Source: Nocardiopsis dassonvillei_B (GTDB taxonomy: Bacteria; Actinomycetota; Actinomycetes; Streptosporangiales; Streptosporangiaceae). From it: a stretch of 64,000 nt of DNA. Position 1 is the stretch's first letter; every line of letters begins with the position of its first letter. Made by a program: the position numbers and the translations under genes. Shown here piece after piece: positions 1 through 8,402 of this stretch. Below the pieces are notes generated by a model. The model was not told the DNA's origin and did no database searches. It was given only the letters and a program-made list of their open reading frames with translations. The stretch spans positions 2,852,001 through 2,916,000 of the forward strand of contig NZ_OZ186815.1 of NCBI RefSeq assembly GCF_964273065.1, read 5' to 3'.

Positions 1-899
1 CGTCCGGGAACATCCCGGGCAGCACCATCGGCGACGGGGTGATCAACCGACTGGTCGACGCCGCCCTGGACCGGTACCCGGACGTGGAGTACGTGGCCCA
101 GGAGCTCAAGGACCTGGAGCTGCTGTACTGGGGCGACGTGTCGGAGGCGGCCGGGGAGAGCGACCCGGTGCCCTCGCTCCGGTCGCACCGGCTGCTGACC
201 GAGGACCGGATGCGGCTGTACTACGACACGCCCGTGTGGATCGACGCTTTGCGGGACCGCGACTTCGTGTTCGGCACCCGCATCCACGGCAACGTCGCGG
301 CGCTGCTGGCGGGCACTCCGGCCGTGGTCCTGTGCCACGACTCACGCACGCTGGAGTTGTGCCGGTACTTCGACATCCCGCACCGGACCGTCGACGAGCT
401 GCCGGAGGAGGGCCTCGGGGACCTGCCCGCGCGCCTGTACGAGGAGGCGGACTTCTCCGCGGTGGTGGAGGGGCACGGGGAGCGGTTCGACCGCCTCGTC
501 TCCTTCATGGACCGGCACGGGCTGGACCACGTCCACCGGCCCGACCGGGACGGCGGCCTGGCGTTCGAGGCCCGGCTGGCGGCCGTGGAGCATCACCCCG
601 GGGTGAGTGCCTGGCGCGGCGGGGACGACGGCGACCTGGGGTACCGGCTGGCGTGGCTGCGGGAGGCGGACAAGCGTGCGCGCACCCGTGCCTCCGCCTC
701 CGAGGCCCGCGTCCGGGAGCTGACCCGCAAGGTGACGGCCCTGGAGAAGAAGGCCGGGCAGGTGGACGAGCTGGCCAGGACGCTCACCCTTACGGCCAAG
801 CGGATCGAGAAGCTGGAGAAGGCGGCGGCCGCCACGCCCTACCGGCGGCTGCGCCGCCTCGGCGGCCGGGTGCTGCGACGCCTCGGCCTGCGCCGCTGA
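1..899 (+). CDS. Polysaccharide pyruvyl transferase family protein, 5' truncated by window edge
   Basis: The reading frame is open to the first base of the window, so the start lies outside it; a GTG at 39 is only an internal codon. The visible part contains the C-terminal hallmark of the polysaccharide pyruvyl transferase family, a FGTRIHGNVAAL stretch (coded near 270-306) with the conserved Arg and His, followed by a nucleotide-sugar-binding-fold-like GTPAVVL. Family members transfer pyruvate from phosphoenolpyruvate to a sugar as a ketal on wall or capsule polymers. After about residue 200 the protein runs into a charged coiled coil (EARVRELTRKVTALEKK) and a basic Arg-rich tail, which may hold it at the membrane or in a complex. 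It sits next to acyltransferase and glycosyltransferase genes, so a role in decorating a surface glycan is likely. The substrate cannot be read from the sequence. Confidence 0.8.
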   Translation, partial: SGNIPGSTIGDGVINRLVDAALDRYPDVEYVAQELKDLELLYWGDVSEAAGESDPVPSLRSHRLLTEDRMRLYYDTPVWIDALRDRDFVFGTRIHGNVAALLAGTPAVVLCHDSRTLELCRYFDIPHRTVDELPEEGLGDLPARLYEEADFSAVVEGHGERFDRLVSFMDRHGLDHVHRPDRDGGLAFEARLAAVEHHPGVSAWRGGDDGDLGYRLAWLREADKRARTRASASEARVRELTRKVTALEKKAGQVDELARTLTLTAKRIEKLEKAAAATPYRRLRRLGGRVLRRLGLRR

Positions 900-910
900 G
901 GCGTTCTCGA

Positions 911-955
911 ACGCGGATGGGCCCCGGACCGTGCAGGTCCGGGGCCCATCCGCGT
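911..955. terminator. Bidirectional hairpin terminator
   Basis: A perfect 20-bp inverted repeat (911-930 against 936-955) with a five-base loop GTGCA. It lies 12 bases after the stop of the pyruvyl transferase gene and 12 bases beyond the stop of the small minus-strand gene at 967, so it can end transcripts from both sides. There is no U-tract, which is usual in high-GC actinobacteria. Confidence 0.85.
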
Positions 956-966
956 CACGGGAGGTG

Positions 967-1086
967 TCACCAGCCGCCGTCGGCCTCGTCGGTGTCCAGT
1001 GGTGCGAGTACTCCGAAGGTGCCCTCGTCGTCGTAGAAGTGCTCCTCGCCCTCCTCGTACTCGTCCTCTTCGAAGTGCGGCGCCAT
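967..1086 (-). CDS. Small acidic protein of 39 residues, unknown function
   Basis: An ATG at 1086 is preceded by a good ribosome binding site (GGGGAG, seven to eight bases upstream) and followed by 39 codons to a TGA. The product begins MAPHFEEDEYEEGEEHFYD and ends with LDTDEADGGW. It is strongly acidic, has no cysteine and no membrane segment. A possible promoter lies 70-100 bases upstream and a shared terminator directly follows the stop, so it looks like a single-gene transcript. I do not recognise a family. A Thr-Phe-Gly junction with Asp residues 7 and 9 after the Gly resembles a lasso-peptide leader/core boundary, but no maturation enzymes are visible nearby. It could equally be a small acidic regulatory or structural protein. 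Confidence 0.5.
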   Translation of the reverse strand: MAPHFEEDEYEEGEEHFYDDEGTFGVLAPLDTDEADGGW

Positions 1087-1442
1087 AGGTGCTCTCCCCG
1101 GTCGTCCAGCTGGTCGGTGGTCCCGGAAGAGGACGCGGGTTCGGGCAAGCGCGTTGTCATAAAAGCCCCATATATCTACAAAAGGCGCATGTATCCGCGG
1201 GGCCCCGGGGCTCGCGGGGTGTGAGGTCGGACACTGTTTTCGCAGATCAGGGCACGCGACGACACAGATTTCATCTCGACTGGACAACGTCCACCCCGTA
1301 ATGGCCAGATCCGGACAAAGCCACCGGATACTGAAGCGGCAGGGCATTCCCCGAGCGCCGTCATCCCTCCGGCGCCCAGCCGCGCGCCCGGACCACGGCC
1401 GCCGCCCCCTGCCCCCACCTTCACCGAGCCCAAGGCACACCC
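1087..1442. other. Intergenic region with AT-rich promoter-like patch
   Basis: These 356 bases separate the small acidic minus-strand gene from the plus-strand acyltransferase. The only AT-rich patch (about 1155-1190) carries a promoter-like pair on the minus strand. I see no further gene, RNA gene or strong hairpin. The acyltransferase promoter must lie in the right half, but no clear -35/-10 pair stands out. Confidence 0.5.
1156..1183 (-). promoter_or_regulatory. Possible promoter of the 39-residue acidic gene
   Basis: On the minus strand TTTTGT (1183-1178) and TATGAC (1161-1156) are separated by 16 bases in a locally AT-rich stretch about 70 bases upstream of the ATG at 1086. The -10 box is close to consensus, the -35 is weak. 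Confidence 0.3.
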
Positions 1443-3578
1443 TTGTCCTCTTCTGCTGTCCCGAGCCCCGTGCTCGACACAATGCGCGCGCCCGTGTCCC
1501 GGCGCCGCGACGACATCGAGGGACTCCGCGCCGTCGCGGCCGTCCTCATCGCCGTCTACCACATCTGGTTCGGCACGGTCTCCGGTGGCGTCGACGTCTT
1601 CCTGCTGCTCACCGGCTTCCTCGTCACGGGGTCGATGGTGCGGTCGCTGGAGCGCGACGGCCGCATCGGCATCGGCGCGTTCTGGAGCCGCACCGTCCGG
1701 CGCCTCTCCCCCGCGGGCGCGGTGGTCCTGGGCGCGGTCCTGGCCGGAACCCTCCTGTTCCTGCCGCGGTCGTCCTGGACCGCCGTCATCGCCGACGTGC
1801 AGGCCGCCGCGCTCTACCACGCCAACTGGCACCTGGCGCTGGGCTCGGTCGACTACATGGCGCGGGACACCGCCTCCAGCCCCGTCCAGCACTTCTGGTC
1901 GCTGGGCGTGCAGGGCCAGTTCTACCTGCTGTGGCCGCTGCTGCTCACCGCCGTCGCCCTGGTCGCCGTGCGGCTGGGCGGGCGGGTGCGGGCCGCCGCG
2001 GCGGTGACCGTCGCCGCGGTGTTCGCCCTGTCGTTCGGGTACTCGCTGTGGATCACCGCCACCGATCCGACCTGGGCCTACTTCGACACCGGCGCCCGCC
2101 TGTGGGAGCCCGCCCTGGGCGGCCTGCTCGCCCTGGTCCTGACCCGCCCGCGGCTGCCCCGGGCGCTGCGCCTGCTCGCGGGCTGGGCCGGGCTGGCCGC
2201 CCTCGTCGCGTGCGGCGCGGTCATCGGCGACTCGCTCCCCTACCCCGGGTACGCCTCCCTGTGGCCGGTGCTGGCCGCCGTGCTCGTCCTGGTGGCGGGG
2301 GCCGGGGCCGGGCCCGAGCGGTGGTCCGCCAACCGGCTGCTGGGCCTGCGCCCGCTGGTGTGGCTGGGCAGGCACTCGTTCCCGCTGTTCCTGTGGCACT
2401 GGCCGGTGCTCGTCTTCTACCTCGAGGTCACGGACCGGGTGAAGCCGTCGGTGACCGGCGGACTCCTGGTGCTGGGTGCCTCCTTCGCCGCCGCCCTGGC
2501 CACCTCGTGGATCCTCGAGGGCGGTATCGACCGGGTGCTGCGCGACCGGCGGGCCCCGTCGTGGTCGCTGGCCGCGGGCGTGCTGTTCGCGGTCCCGGTG
2601 CTGGTCGGCTCCCTGGCCTGGGGGGCGGGCATCGAGCACGAGCGGCAGATGCGCGCCCGGCTCAGCGAGGACCCGACCGCCTACCCCGGCGCCGCCGTGC
2701 ACCTGAGCCCGGAGCTGGCCGCCGACCTGCCGGCGCTGCCTGTGTTCCCGGACACCACCACGGTCAAGCGGGACACCATCGCGCAGACCAGCGAGTGCAA
2801 CGTGACCATCCCCTCCACGGAGCTGATCTCCTGCGAGTTCGGCGACGTGGACTCGGACTACACCCTGGTCCTCACCGGCAGCTCGCACGCGCGGCACTGG
2901 TTCCAGGCGCTGCGGCCGATCGCCGAGCACCACGGGTGGCGGCTGGTCATGATGACCAAGAACGCCTGCCAGTTCAGCGCCGAGGAGCAGGTGTTCGAGG
3001 GCGAGGTCTACGAGGAGTGCACCGCCTGGAACGCGCAGGTCGCCCAGGAGCTCGAGGGGATGGCCCCGGACGCGGTGTTCTCCCTGGGGACGCTGACGCA
3101 GCAGGGGGACGGGAGCCTGGAGCACGTGCCCGACGGCTTCGTGGAGCACTGGCGGTGGCTGGAGGGGCTCGGGATCGACGTGGTCGCCGTCCGCGACACC
3201 CCCCGCTTCTCCTTCGACGTGGCCGACTGCGTCGACCGGGGCGGCCGCTGCACGCAGGACCGGGCGTACACGATGGCGGAGGTCTCACCGCTGGAGGCCG
3301 CGGCCGCGGACCTGCCGGGCAACGTGCGGACCGTGGACCTGACCGGCTACCTGTGCGGTGACGAGGAGTGCCCCGGAGTGATCGGCAACCAGCTGGCCTA
3401 CTACGACGACAACCACTTCTCGTACTCCTTCTCGTCGTCGCTGTCGGTGCTGCTGGAGCCGCTCCTGCTGGAGGCGCTGCCCGGCGCCCCGGTCGCGGAC
3501 ACCACCCTCGCCGACCACACCTCCACCCTCATCGGCGGTATCGAGGAGGCCGCCGCCCCGAGCGTCACCGACCACTGA
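1443..3578 (+). CDS. Membrane acyltransferase (acyltransferase-3 family) with C-terminal SGNH domain
   Basis: This 711-residue protein has the two-part layout of OafA/YrhL-type O-acyltransferases. Residues about 25-370 form a many-helix membrane domain that opens with DIEGLRAVAAVLIAVYHIWF, where the acceptor-binding His of the family is seen, followed by GGVDVFLLLTGFLVTG. Residues about 430-690 form an extracytoplasmic SGNH-hydrolase-like domain with LTGSSHARHW near its start and a DDNHFS block near its end holding the catalytic Asp/His. Such proteins move acetyl or other acyl groups across the membrane onto surface polysaccharides. The start is a TTG with AAGG seven bases upstream; an ATG 13 codons inside lacks a binding site. 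Its neighbours are pyruvyl- and glycosyl-transferases, which suggests that it acylates the same glycan. The acyl donor and acceptor are unknown. Confidence 0.88.
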   Translation: MSSSAVPSPVLDTMRAPVSRRRDDIEGLRAVAAVLIAVYHIWFGTVSGGVDVFLLLTGFLVTGSMVRSLERDGRIGIGAFWSRTVRRLSPAGAVVLGAVLAGTLLFLPRSSWTAVIADVQAAALYHANWHLALGSVDYMARDTASSPVQHFWSLGVQGQFYLLWPLLLTAVALVAVRLGGRVRAAAAVTVAAVFALSFGYSLWITATDPTWAYFDTGARLWEPALGGLLALVLTRPRLPRALRLLAGWAGLAALVACGAVIGDSLPYPGYASLWPVLAAVLVLVAGAGAGPERWSANRLLGLRPLVWLGRHSFPLFLWHWPVLVFYLEVTDRVKPSVTGGLLVLGASFAAALATSWILEGGIDRVLRDRRAPSWSLAAGVLFAVPVLVGSLAWGAGIEHERQMRARLSEDPTAYPGAAVHLSPELAADLPALPVFPDTTTVKRDTIAQTSECNVTIPSTELISCEFGDVDSDYTLVLTGSSHARHWFQALRPIAEHHGWRLVMMTKNACQFSAEEQVFEGEVYEECTAWNAQVAQELEGMAPDAVFSLGTLTQQGDGSLEHVPDGFVEHWRWLEGLGIDVVAVRDTPRFSFDVADCVDRGGRCTQDRAYTMAEVSPLEAAAADLPGNVRTVDLTGYLCGDEECPGVIGNQLAYYDDNHFSYSFSSSLSVLLEPLLLEALPGAPVADTTLADHTSTLIGGIEEAAAPSVTDH

Positions 3579-3587
3579 CGGCCGCGT

Positions 3588-3638
3588 GCGGCGGACGGCC
3601 CCGCTCCCCGGACTCCGGGAGGCGGGGCCGTCCGCCGC
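3588..3638. terminator. Convergent-gene terminator hairpin
   Basis: A 17-bp perfect inverted repeat (3588-3604 against 3622-3638) whose loop can pair further. It lies just after the acyltransferase stop and before the end of the minus-strand glycosyltransferase at 3715, so it can serve both. Confidence 0.85.
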
Positions 3639-3714
3639 GCGGTCGGTGCGCGGAGCCGGTCCGGGAGCCGCACGCCGCCTCCCGGGACGGTCCGGCCGGC
3701 GGCCGTCGGGCGGC

Positions 3715-4911
3715 TCAGGGCGCGGGCCACTGGGCGCGCGGCCCCGGGCGCAGCAGCGACGGGGCTCCGCCCAGGTCCGCCAGCACCCGGCGGCGGGCGC
3801 GGCGGTGCGCCCCCGCGTCGAGCAGGGCCGGGCGGGCCGGGAGGTCGCCGCGCCGGGCCCGGCGGACCAGGGCCGTGAGGCGGCGGGTCCAGTCCTCCAG
3901 CTCCGGCGGGTGGAAGTGGTTCTCCCGCGCCCACGCCGGGGAGGGCACCCGGAAGCGCAGGGCCCGCAGGTCGTCCAGGGTCCCGAACACGTCGCCGTCC
4001 TCGAACACCGTCGCGCCCGGGTCCTCGCCGGCGTCGCCCAGGACGATCACCGGGACGTCCAGGGCGAGGGCGTCCAGGGCCGCCGGGGAGCCGAAGGTGG
4101 CCAGGCCCCGGGCCCGGTCCAGCTGGGCGGCGACCGGTCCGGGGCGGAAGAGCACGGTGTGGTCGTGGACGCGCCCGGCCGCGACCAGGCCGCGCCACAG
4201 CTCGGTGTAGTCGCCGCCCGGGGCGGAAGACCGCCGCTCGCCCGGGCACACCACGACCTCCAGGTCGGGGCGGCTCTCGGCCAGGCCGGCCAGCGCCTCC
4301 AGGACGCACTCCCGCCGGCGGGCGGTGGCCGGGACGCCGTCCTGGGCGGCGAAGACGACCCGGTGCGGGCGCCCCCGGCGGCGCTCGCGGGCCCTGGGCA
4401 GCGGCAGCCCCGCCAGTGCGACCTCGGTCTTCGCGCCGAGCTTCTCGCCGAGCTCGGAGAACGCGGCGACCTCGCGCAGGCTGTGCAGGACGAGCAGGTC
4501 GGCGCGGGCCCGGTGCAGCCACTCGTACTCCCCCGCGGGCAGGGCGGGACCGGGCAGCGTGGAGACCACCACGGGCCGGCGGCGGCCCGCGGGCAGGATG
4601 TCGGCCAGGGCGTCGGTGACCCGGGCGGTGCAGTTGAGCATCACGACGTCGGGCACCCGGCGGCGGACCAGGCGGCGCAGCTCGGGCAGGGTCAGGACGG
4701 GGACCCGGCGATCCGTCAGGCCGGTGCCCGCGACGGCCCGGCGCAGCTGCGCGGGCGCGGGGGTGATCGGTGACCGCACCACGGCGAGGCCGACGGTGTG
4801 ACCGTGGCCGGGCAGGGCGTCGAACATGGCCGCTGACAGGCGGACGTACGGTTCGGAGTCCGCAACGGCCACGACCGTCAGGTCCATGCCGCCGAGGTCG
4901 GGGTCGGTCAC
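3715..4911 (-). CDS. Putative glycosyltransferase, DUF6716-like (copy 1)
   Basis: A 398-residue soluble protein, clearly a paralogue of the gene at 13219-14469: both begin with a short tail then a VADS/IADSDSY-type strand, share the VVRSP, MLNCT and LHS-REVAEF/AAF blocks, and carry a S-(S/P)-A/T-AL-ALDVP motif near residue 285 followed by GTLDD and an NHFHP/NYFHP block. The pattern resembles glycosyltransferase-B folds, and I associate it with the DUF6716 putative glycosyltransferases found beside sialic-acid genes in actinomycetes. The chosen start is GTG at 4911 because AGGAGG lies six bases upstream; an ATG nine codons further in lacks such a site. Copy 1 stands apart from the neuA-neuB block, near the acyl- and pyruvyl-transferases, so it probably acts on the same polymer. 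Donor and acceptor are unknown. Confidence 0.75.
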   Translation of the reverse strand: MTDPDLGGMDLTVVAVADSEPYVRLSAAMFDALPGHGHTVGLAVVRSPITPAPAQLRRAVAGTGLTDRRVPVLTLPELRRLVRRRVPDVVMLNCTARVTDALADILPAGRRRPVVVSTLPGPALPAGEYEWLHRARADLLVLHSLREVAAFSELGEKLGAKTEVALAGLPLPRARERRRGRPHRVVFAAQDGVPATARRRECVLEALAGLAESRPDLEVVVCPGERRSSAPGGDYTELWRGLVAAGRVHDHTVLFRPGPVAAQLDRARGLATFGSPAALDALALDVPVIVLGDAGEDPGATVFEDGDVFGTLDDLRALRFRVPSPAWARENHFHPPELEDWTRRLTALVRRARRGDLPARPALLDAGAHRRARRRVLADLGGAPSLLRPGPRAQWPAP

Positions 4912-5152
4912 GTCGGTCCTCCTGGAGGTGGCCGTGCGGCATCGGGAACACCGACGGAGCCGCGGTGGGTTCGGGATACGCCGACAGACTACACACCCAA
5001 AGTATTGATCTGGATACCCTTCGGAGTAATGACTGTTCGCCGGGGTGGTCATCATCTCTCCCGGAGGAATCGGCCCCCCCGACCGAACCGCCGCCCGACC
5101 GGCCCGCGTTGATGGCTGTGCAAAAGGACGAACGACGCACGGGGGAATGCGC

Positions 5153-6673
5153 ATGGCCGTTGTCGAGGGAGTGGGAGCCGCGGGGGGCGAACGGCCACCG
5201 GATCCGGCGGTGCCGGGCCGGGCACCCGCGGAACCCGGGCACGGGGGCCCGCACGAGCGCCTGCTCGGCGTGGACGCGGCCCGGGGCGTGGCGCTGGTCG
5301 GGGTCTTCGTCGCGCACATGGGTGTGCCGCTGACCCTGCTGCTGACCGGGGCGCCCGACGTCTACGCGGTCTGGGAGGAGGACTACTCGGGTCCCGGGGC
5401 GACGGTGGTCGAGTGGGTCTCGGGGGCGGTGAGCGGCCGCTCGGCGGCGCTGTTCGCGTTCCTGGCCGGGGTGTCCCTGGTCCTGCTGGCCGGGCGCACC
5501 CGGCCGGGGACGCGCGTGGAGCGCAACCGGGTGCGGGTGCGGCTGGCGGTGCGGGCCCTGCTGCTGATCCTCCTCGGGTACGGCCTGGCGACGCTGGGCT
5601 CGCTGGCGGTGATCCTGCACTTCTACGGACTGTTCTTCCTGCTGGCGGTGCCCCTGCTGTGGCTGCGCACCCGCCACCTGGCGGCGCTGGCGGTCGCGGT
5701 GGCCCTGGTCGGCCCGCAGGCGACGCTGGCCGTCCAGTACCTGCCGGCCGGGCTCGGCGGGTCCGACTCCTACGTGGAGGAGTGGACGCCCGAGGAGGAG
5801 GCCGAGTGGGAGGCCACCTGGGGCGACCCCGAGTGGGTGGAGGAGAAGGAGGCGTACTGGGCCTCCCTGGAGGAGAGCGGGAAGGACCCCTTCGCCGAGG
5901 ACGGGTCCCCGGGGGAGGAGTTCTCCGAGGAGATGCCGCTGTTCTCCCTCGACGCCCTGGAGGGCCCGCTGGACCTGCTGGTGTTCGGCCTGTACCCGGC
6001 CACGGTGTTCATGGCCTACGTACTGGCGGGGATGGCGGTCGCCCGCACCGGCCTGCGCTCGCGGCGGGTGCGGTGGTGGCTGGTGGGCGGCGGGGCCGGC
6101 CTGGCCCTCCTCGGCTACGGGTCGTCCTGGCTGCTGCTGGGGCCGATCTCCCGGTTCCTGCCCGGTGAGCGCGACGTGACGCCCTGGTGGGCCGCGCTGG
6201 AGGCCTACCCCCACGGCAACAGCACCTTCGAGGTGGCCGGCAACACCGGTGTGGCGATGGCCGTGGTCGGCCTGTGCCTGCTGCTCGCCGGGACGCGCCC
6301 GATGCGGGTCGCGCTCTACCCGGTGGCCGCCGTCGGCGCGATGACGCTCACCCTGTACACCGCGCACGGGGTCGTGCTGTGGGCGGTGAACGGGATGCTC
6401 CTGCCCGGCTGGGCCCACTGGGTGGAGACCTACACGGTGGAGACCGTCATGGTGTTCTCACTGGTGTTCGCCACCGTGTGGCGGCTCACCCTGGGCCCCG
6501 GCCCGATGGAGCGGCCGGTCACCGCCCTCTCCCGGGCGGTCTCCCGGTGGACGGTGCGCGACCGGGCCCCGCACGGGGCGGAGCCGCGGGAGCCCGGGGG
6601 TCCCGGGCCCTCCGACGCCTCCGGTCCGGTGGCGGAGCCACGGGGGTCGGGATCCGCGGGGTCCGCGGGCTGA
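5153..6673 (+). CDS. Multi-pass membrane protein, DUF418/DUF1624 (heparan N-acetyltransferase-like) family
   Basis: The 506-residue product starts with a Pro/Gly-rich cytoplasmic stretch and then LLGVDAARGVALVGVFVAHM, the typical opening of DUF1624/DUF418 acyltransferase-like membrane proteins. Several hydrophobic helices follow (for example RALLLILLGYGLATLGSLAV). An unusual hydrophilic loop of about 70 residues (coded about 5765-5970) rich in Glu and Trp is inserted before the later helices. The C-terminal helices include MTLTLYTAHGVVLW, a DUF418 feature. I chose the ATG at 5153 because GGGGGA lies about seven bases upstream. Proteins of this type are thought to handle acyl groups at the membrane, but none of the sequence proves an activity. 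It is divergent from the DUF6716 gene and close to the surface glycan genes. Confidence 0.75.
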   Translation: MAVVEGVGAAGGERPPDPAVPGRAPAEPGHGGPHERLLGVDAARGVALVGVFVAHMGVPLTLLLTGAPDVYAVWEEDYSGPGATVVEWVSGAVSGRSAALFAFLAGVSLVLLAGRTRPGTRVERNRVRVRLAVRALLLILLGYGLATLGSLAVILHFYGLFFLLAVPLLWLRTRHLAALAVAVALVGPQATLAVQYLPAGLGGSDSYVEEWTPEEEAEWEATWGDPEWVEEKEAYWASLEESGKDPFAEDGSPGEEFSEEMPLFSLDALEGPLDLLVFGLYPATVFMAYVLAGMAVARTGLRSRRVRWWLVGGGAGLALLGYGSSWLLLGPISRFLPGERDVTPWWAALEAYPHGNSTFEVAGNTGVAMAVVGLCLLLAGTRPMRVALYPVAAVGAMTLTLYTAHGVVLWAVNGMLLPGWAHWVETYTVETVMVFSLVFATVWRLTLGPGPMERPVTALSRAVSRWTVRDRAPHGAEPREPGGPGPSDASGPVAEPRGSGSAGSAG

Positions 6674-6677
6674 CAGG

Positions 6678-6711
6678 CCGCGGAGGCCGCCCGGCCGGGC
6701 GGCCTCCGCGG
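6678..6711. terminator. Convergent-gene terminator hairpin
   Basis: A 17-bp inverted repeat (6678-6694 against 6695-6711) without a separate loop lies between the stop of the membrane protein (+) and the stop of the crotonase gene (-). Confidence 0.8.
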
Positions 6712-6725
6712 TGCCGTGCGCCGGG

Positions 6726-7490
6726 CTACTCGCCCTTCCACACCGGGGCGCGCTTCTCGGCGAAGGCCGCCGCGCCCTCCATGGCGTCGTGGCTGACGAA
6801 GACCGGGCCCGCCAGCTCGTTCTGCCTCTCCCACATCTCCGCGGTGGACCAGTCGTCCGACGCGGTGATGATCTGCTTGGAGACCCGTACCGCGAGCGGG
6901 CCGTTGGCGGCCACCCGCGCTGCCAGCTCCCTGGCGCCCTCCAGGGCGCCGCCCGGGGCGGTGACCTTGTTGACCAGGCCCAGCTCCGCCATGCGCGGGG
7001 CACCGACGAAGTCGCCCGTCAGGGCGAACTCCATCGCCAGGTTGCGCGGGACGCGGTGCTGCAGGCGCAGCAGGCCGCCCGCACCGGCGACCAGGCCGCG
7101 CTTGACCTCGGGGATGCCGAAACTGGCGTCCTCGGCGGCCACGACCAGGTCGCAGGCGAGCACCGCCTCGAACCCGCCGGCCAGGGCGTAGCCCTCGACC
7201 GCGGCGATCAGCGGCTTCCTGGGCGGGGACTCGGCGAACCCGCCGAACCCGCGGCCCTCGACCAGCGGGACCTCGCCCTTCATGAAGGCCTTCAGGTCCA
7301 TCCCGGCGCAGAAGGTCCCGCCCGCGCCGGTGAGGATGCCCACCACCAGATCCTTGCGCGAGTCCAGGTCGTCGAGCGCCTCGGCGATGCCCTTGGCGAC
7401 CGCGGCGTTCACCGCGTTCTTGGCCTGCGGCCGGTTGATGGTGATGACGGCGACGCCGTCCTCGGCCGTGTAGAGAACCTCGTCGGACAC
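6726..7490 (-). CDS. Crotonase family enoyl-CoA hydratase
   Basis: A 254-residue protein of normal length for the crotonase family, which hydrates trans-2-enoyl-CoA in fatty-acid or amino-acid breakdown. The oxyanion-hole region GTFCAGMDLKAF (about residues 59-70) and both catalytic glutamates are present, in GYALAGGFEAVLACD and FGIPEVKRGL. The start is GTG at 7490. It follows the SDR gene by nine bases on the same strand, so the two are one operon: hydratase and 3-hydroxyacyl-CoA-dehydrogenase-like partner make consecutive beta-oxidation steps. The precise acyl chain is unknown; related proteins can be isomerases. The pair has no obvious link to the flanking glycan genes. Confidence 0.9.
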   Translation of the reverse strand: MSDEVLYTAEDGVAVITINRPQAKNAVNAAVAKGIAEALDDLDSRKDLVVGILTGAGGTFCAGMDLKAFMKGEVPLVEGRGFGGFAESPPRKPLIAAVEGYALAGGFEAVLACDLVVAAEDASFGIPEVKRGLVAGAGGLLRLQHRVPRNLAMEFALTGDFVGAPRMAELGLVNKVTAPGGALEGARELAARVAANGPLAVRVSKQIITASDDWSTAEMWERQNELAGPVFVSHDAMEGAAAFAEKRAPVWKGE

Positions 7491-7499
7491 GGTGTCCCC

Positions 7500-8273
7500 T
7501 TACTTCGGAGGCATGCGGAGGGCGCCGTCGATGCGGACGACCTCGCCGTTGATGTAGCTGACCTCGAGCAGGGTGCGGGCCAGCTTGGCGAACTCGGCGG
7601 CGGTGCCCAGGCGCTTGGGGAAGGGCACCGGGGCGGCCAGGCGCTGCTTGAACTGCTCGGACGCCTCGCCCTCGCCGTAGATCGGGGTCTCCAGGATGCC
7701 GGGGGCGATCGTGTTGACCGTGATGCCGACGGCCGCGAGGTCGCGGGCCGCGGGCAGGGTCATGCCGATGACGCCGCCCTTGGAGGAGGAGTAGGCGATC
7801 TGGCCGATCTGGCCCTCGATGCCCGCGAGCGAGGCGGTGTTGACGATCGAGCCGCGCTCGCCGTCCTCGTTGACCGGCTCGGTCTTGGCGATCTCGGCCG
7901 CGGCCAGGCGCAGCACGTTGAAGGTGCCGATGAGGTTGACCTGGATGACCTTCTGGTAGCTGGCCAGGTCGTGGGGGTTGCCGTCCCTGTCGACGGTGCG
8001 GGTGGCCCAGCCGATGCCCGCGCAGGACACCGCGACGCGGAGGGGGGCGCCGGTGTCGACGGCGGCCTGGACGGCGGCCTTGACCTGCTCTTCGTCGGAG
8101 ACGTCGGTGGAGACGAAGACGCCACCGATCTCCTTGGCGATGGCCTCGCCGCGTTCGGCGTTGAGGTCGGCGATGACGACGGTGGCACCGGCCGAGGCGA
8201 GCTCCCTGGCGGTGGCCTCACCGAGGCCACTCGCGCCGCCCGAAACGAGGGCGGAGATTCCGTTGAGATCCAT
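7500..8273 (-). CDS. Short-chain dehydrogenase, 3-hydroxyacyl-CoA dehydrogenase (HSD10)-like
   Basis: A 257-residue classical SDR. The Rossmann motif SGGASGLG is near residues 11-18, the acidic residue after beta-2 (VVIADLN) points to NAD, and the catalytic Ser (VNTASLAG) and Tyr-x3-Lys (AYSSSKGG) are intact, followed by NTIAPGILETP. The overall pattern resembles type-II 3-hydroxyacyl-CoA dehydrogenase (HSD17B10) of branched and straight-chain fatty-acid oxidation. The ATG at 8273 is chosen; an in-frame start ten codons earlier would add residues before the Rossmann fold. It is the first gene of a two-gene operon with the crotonase gene. A palindrome at 8403-8416 upstream may be an operator. 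Confidence 0.88.
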   Translation of the reverse strand: MDLNGISALVSGGASGLGEATARELASAGATVVIADLNAERGEAIAKEIGGVFVSTDVSDEEQVKAAVQAAVDTGAPLRVAVSCAGIGWATRTVDRDGNPHDLASYQKVIQVNLIGTFNVLRLAAAEIAKTEPVNEDGERGSIVNTASLAGIEGQIGQIAYSSSKGGVIGMTLPAARDLAAVGITVNTIAPGILETPIYGEGEASEQFKQRLAAPVPFPKRLGTAAEFAKLARTLLEVSYINGEVVRIDGALRMPPK

Positions 8274-8402
8274 GGGCCGCACTCTACAGAGGATGTGACC
8301 CACGCACTAGAACAGGGTTCGGTCAAGCACCCCCGCCCCGGCGCCGAAGCCGTGCGCCCCCGCCCGGGCACCCTCCGCACACAAAGGCGCCGCACATTGC
8401 CA

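Noticed and set aside
967..1086. A full lasso-peptide (RiPP) gene cluster
   Set aside because: Only a loose precursor-like pattern is seen; no RRE, protease or cyclase gene lies in the neighbourhood, so no cluster is claimed.
1176..3149. A long minus-strand open frame antisense to the acyltransferase
   Set aside because: The acyltransferase has clear membrane and SGNH motifs; the antisense frame is Arg/Gly/Gln-rich without motifs.
3401..6418. A minus-strand open frame of about 1000 codons over several genes
   Set aside because: It runs out of frame through the DUF6716 gene and antisense to the DUF418-like gene and crosses a terminator.
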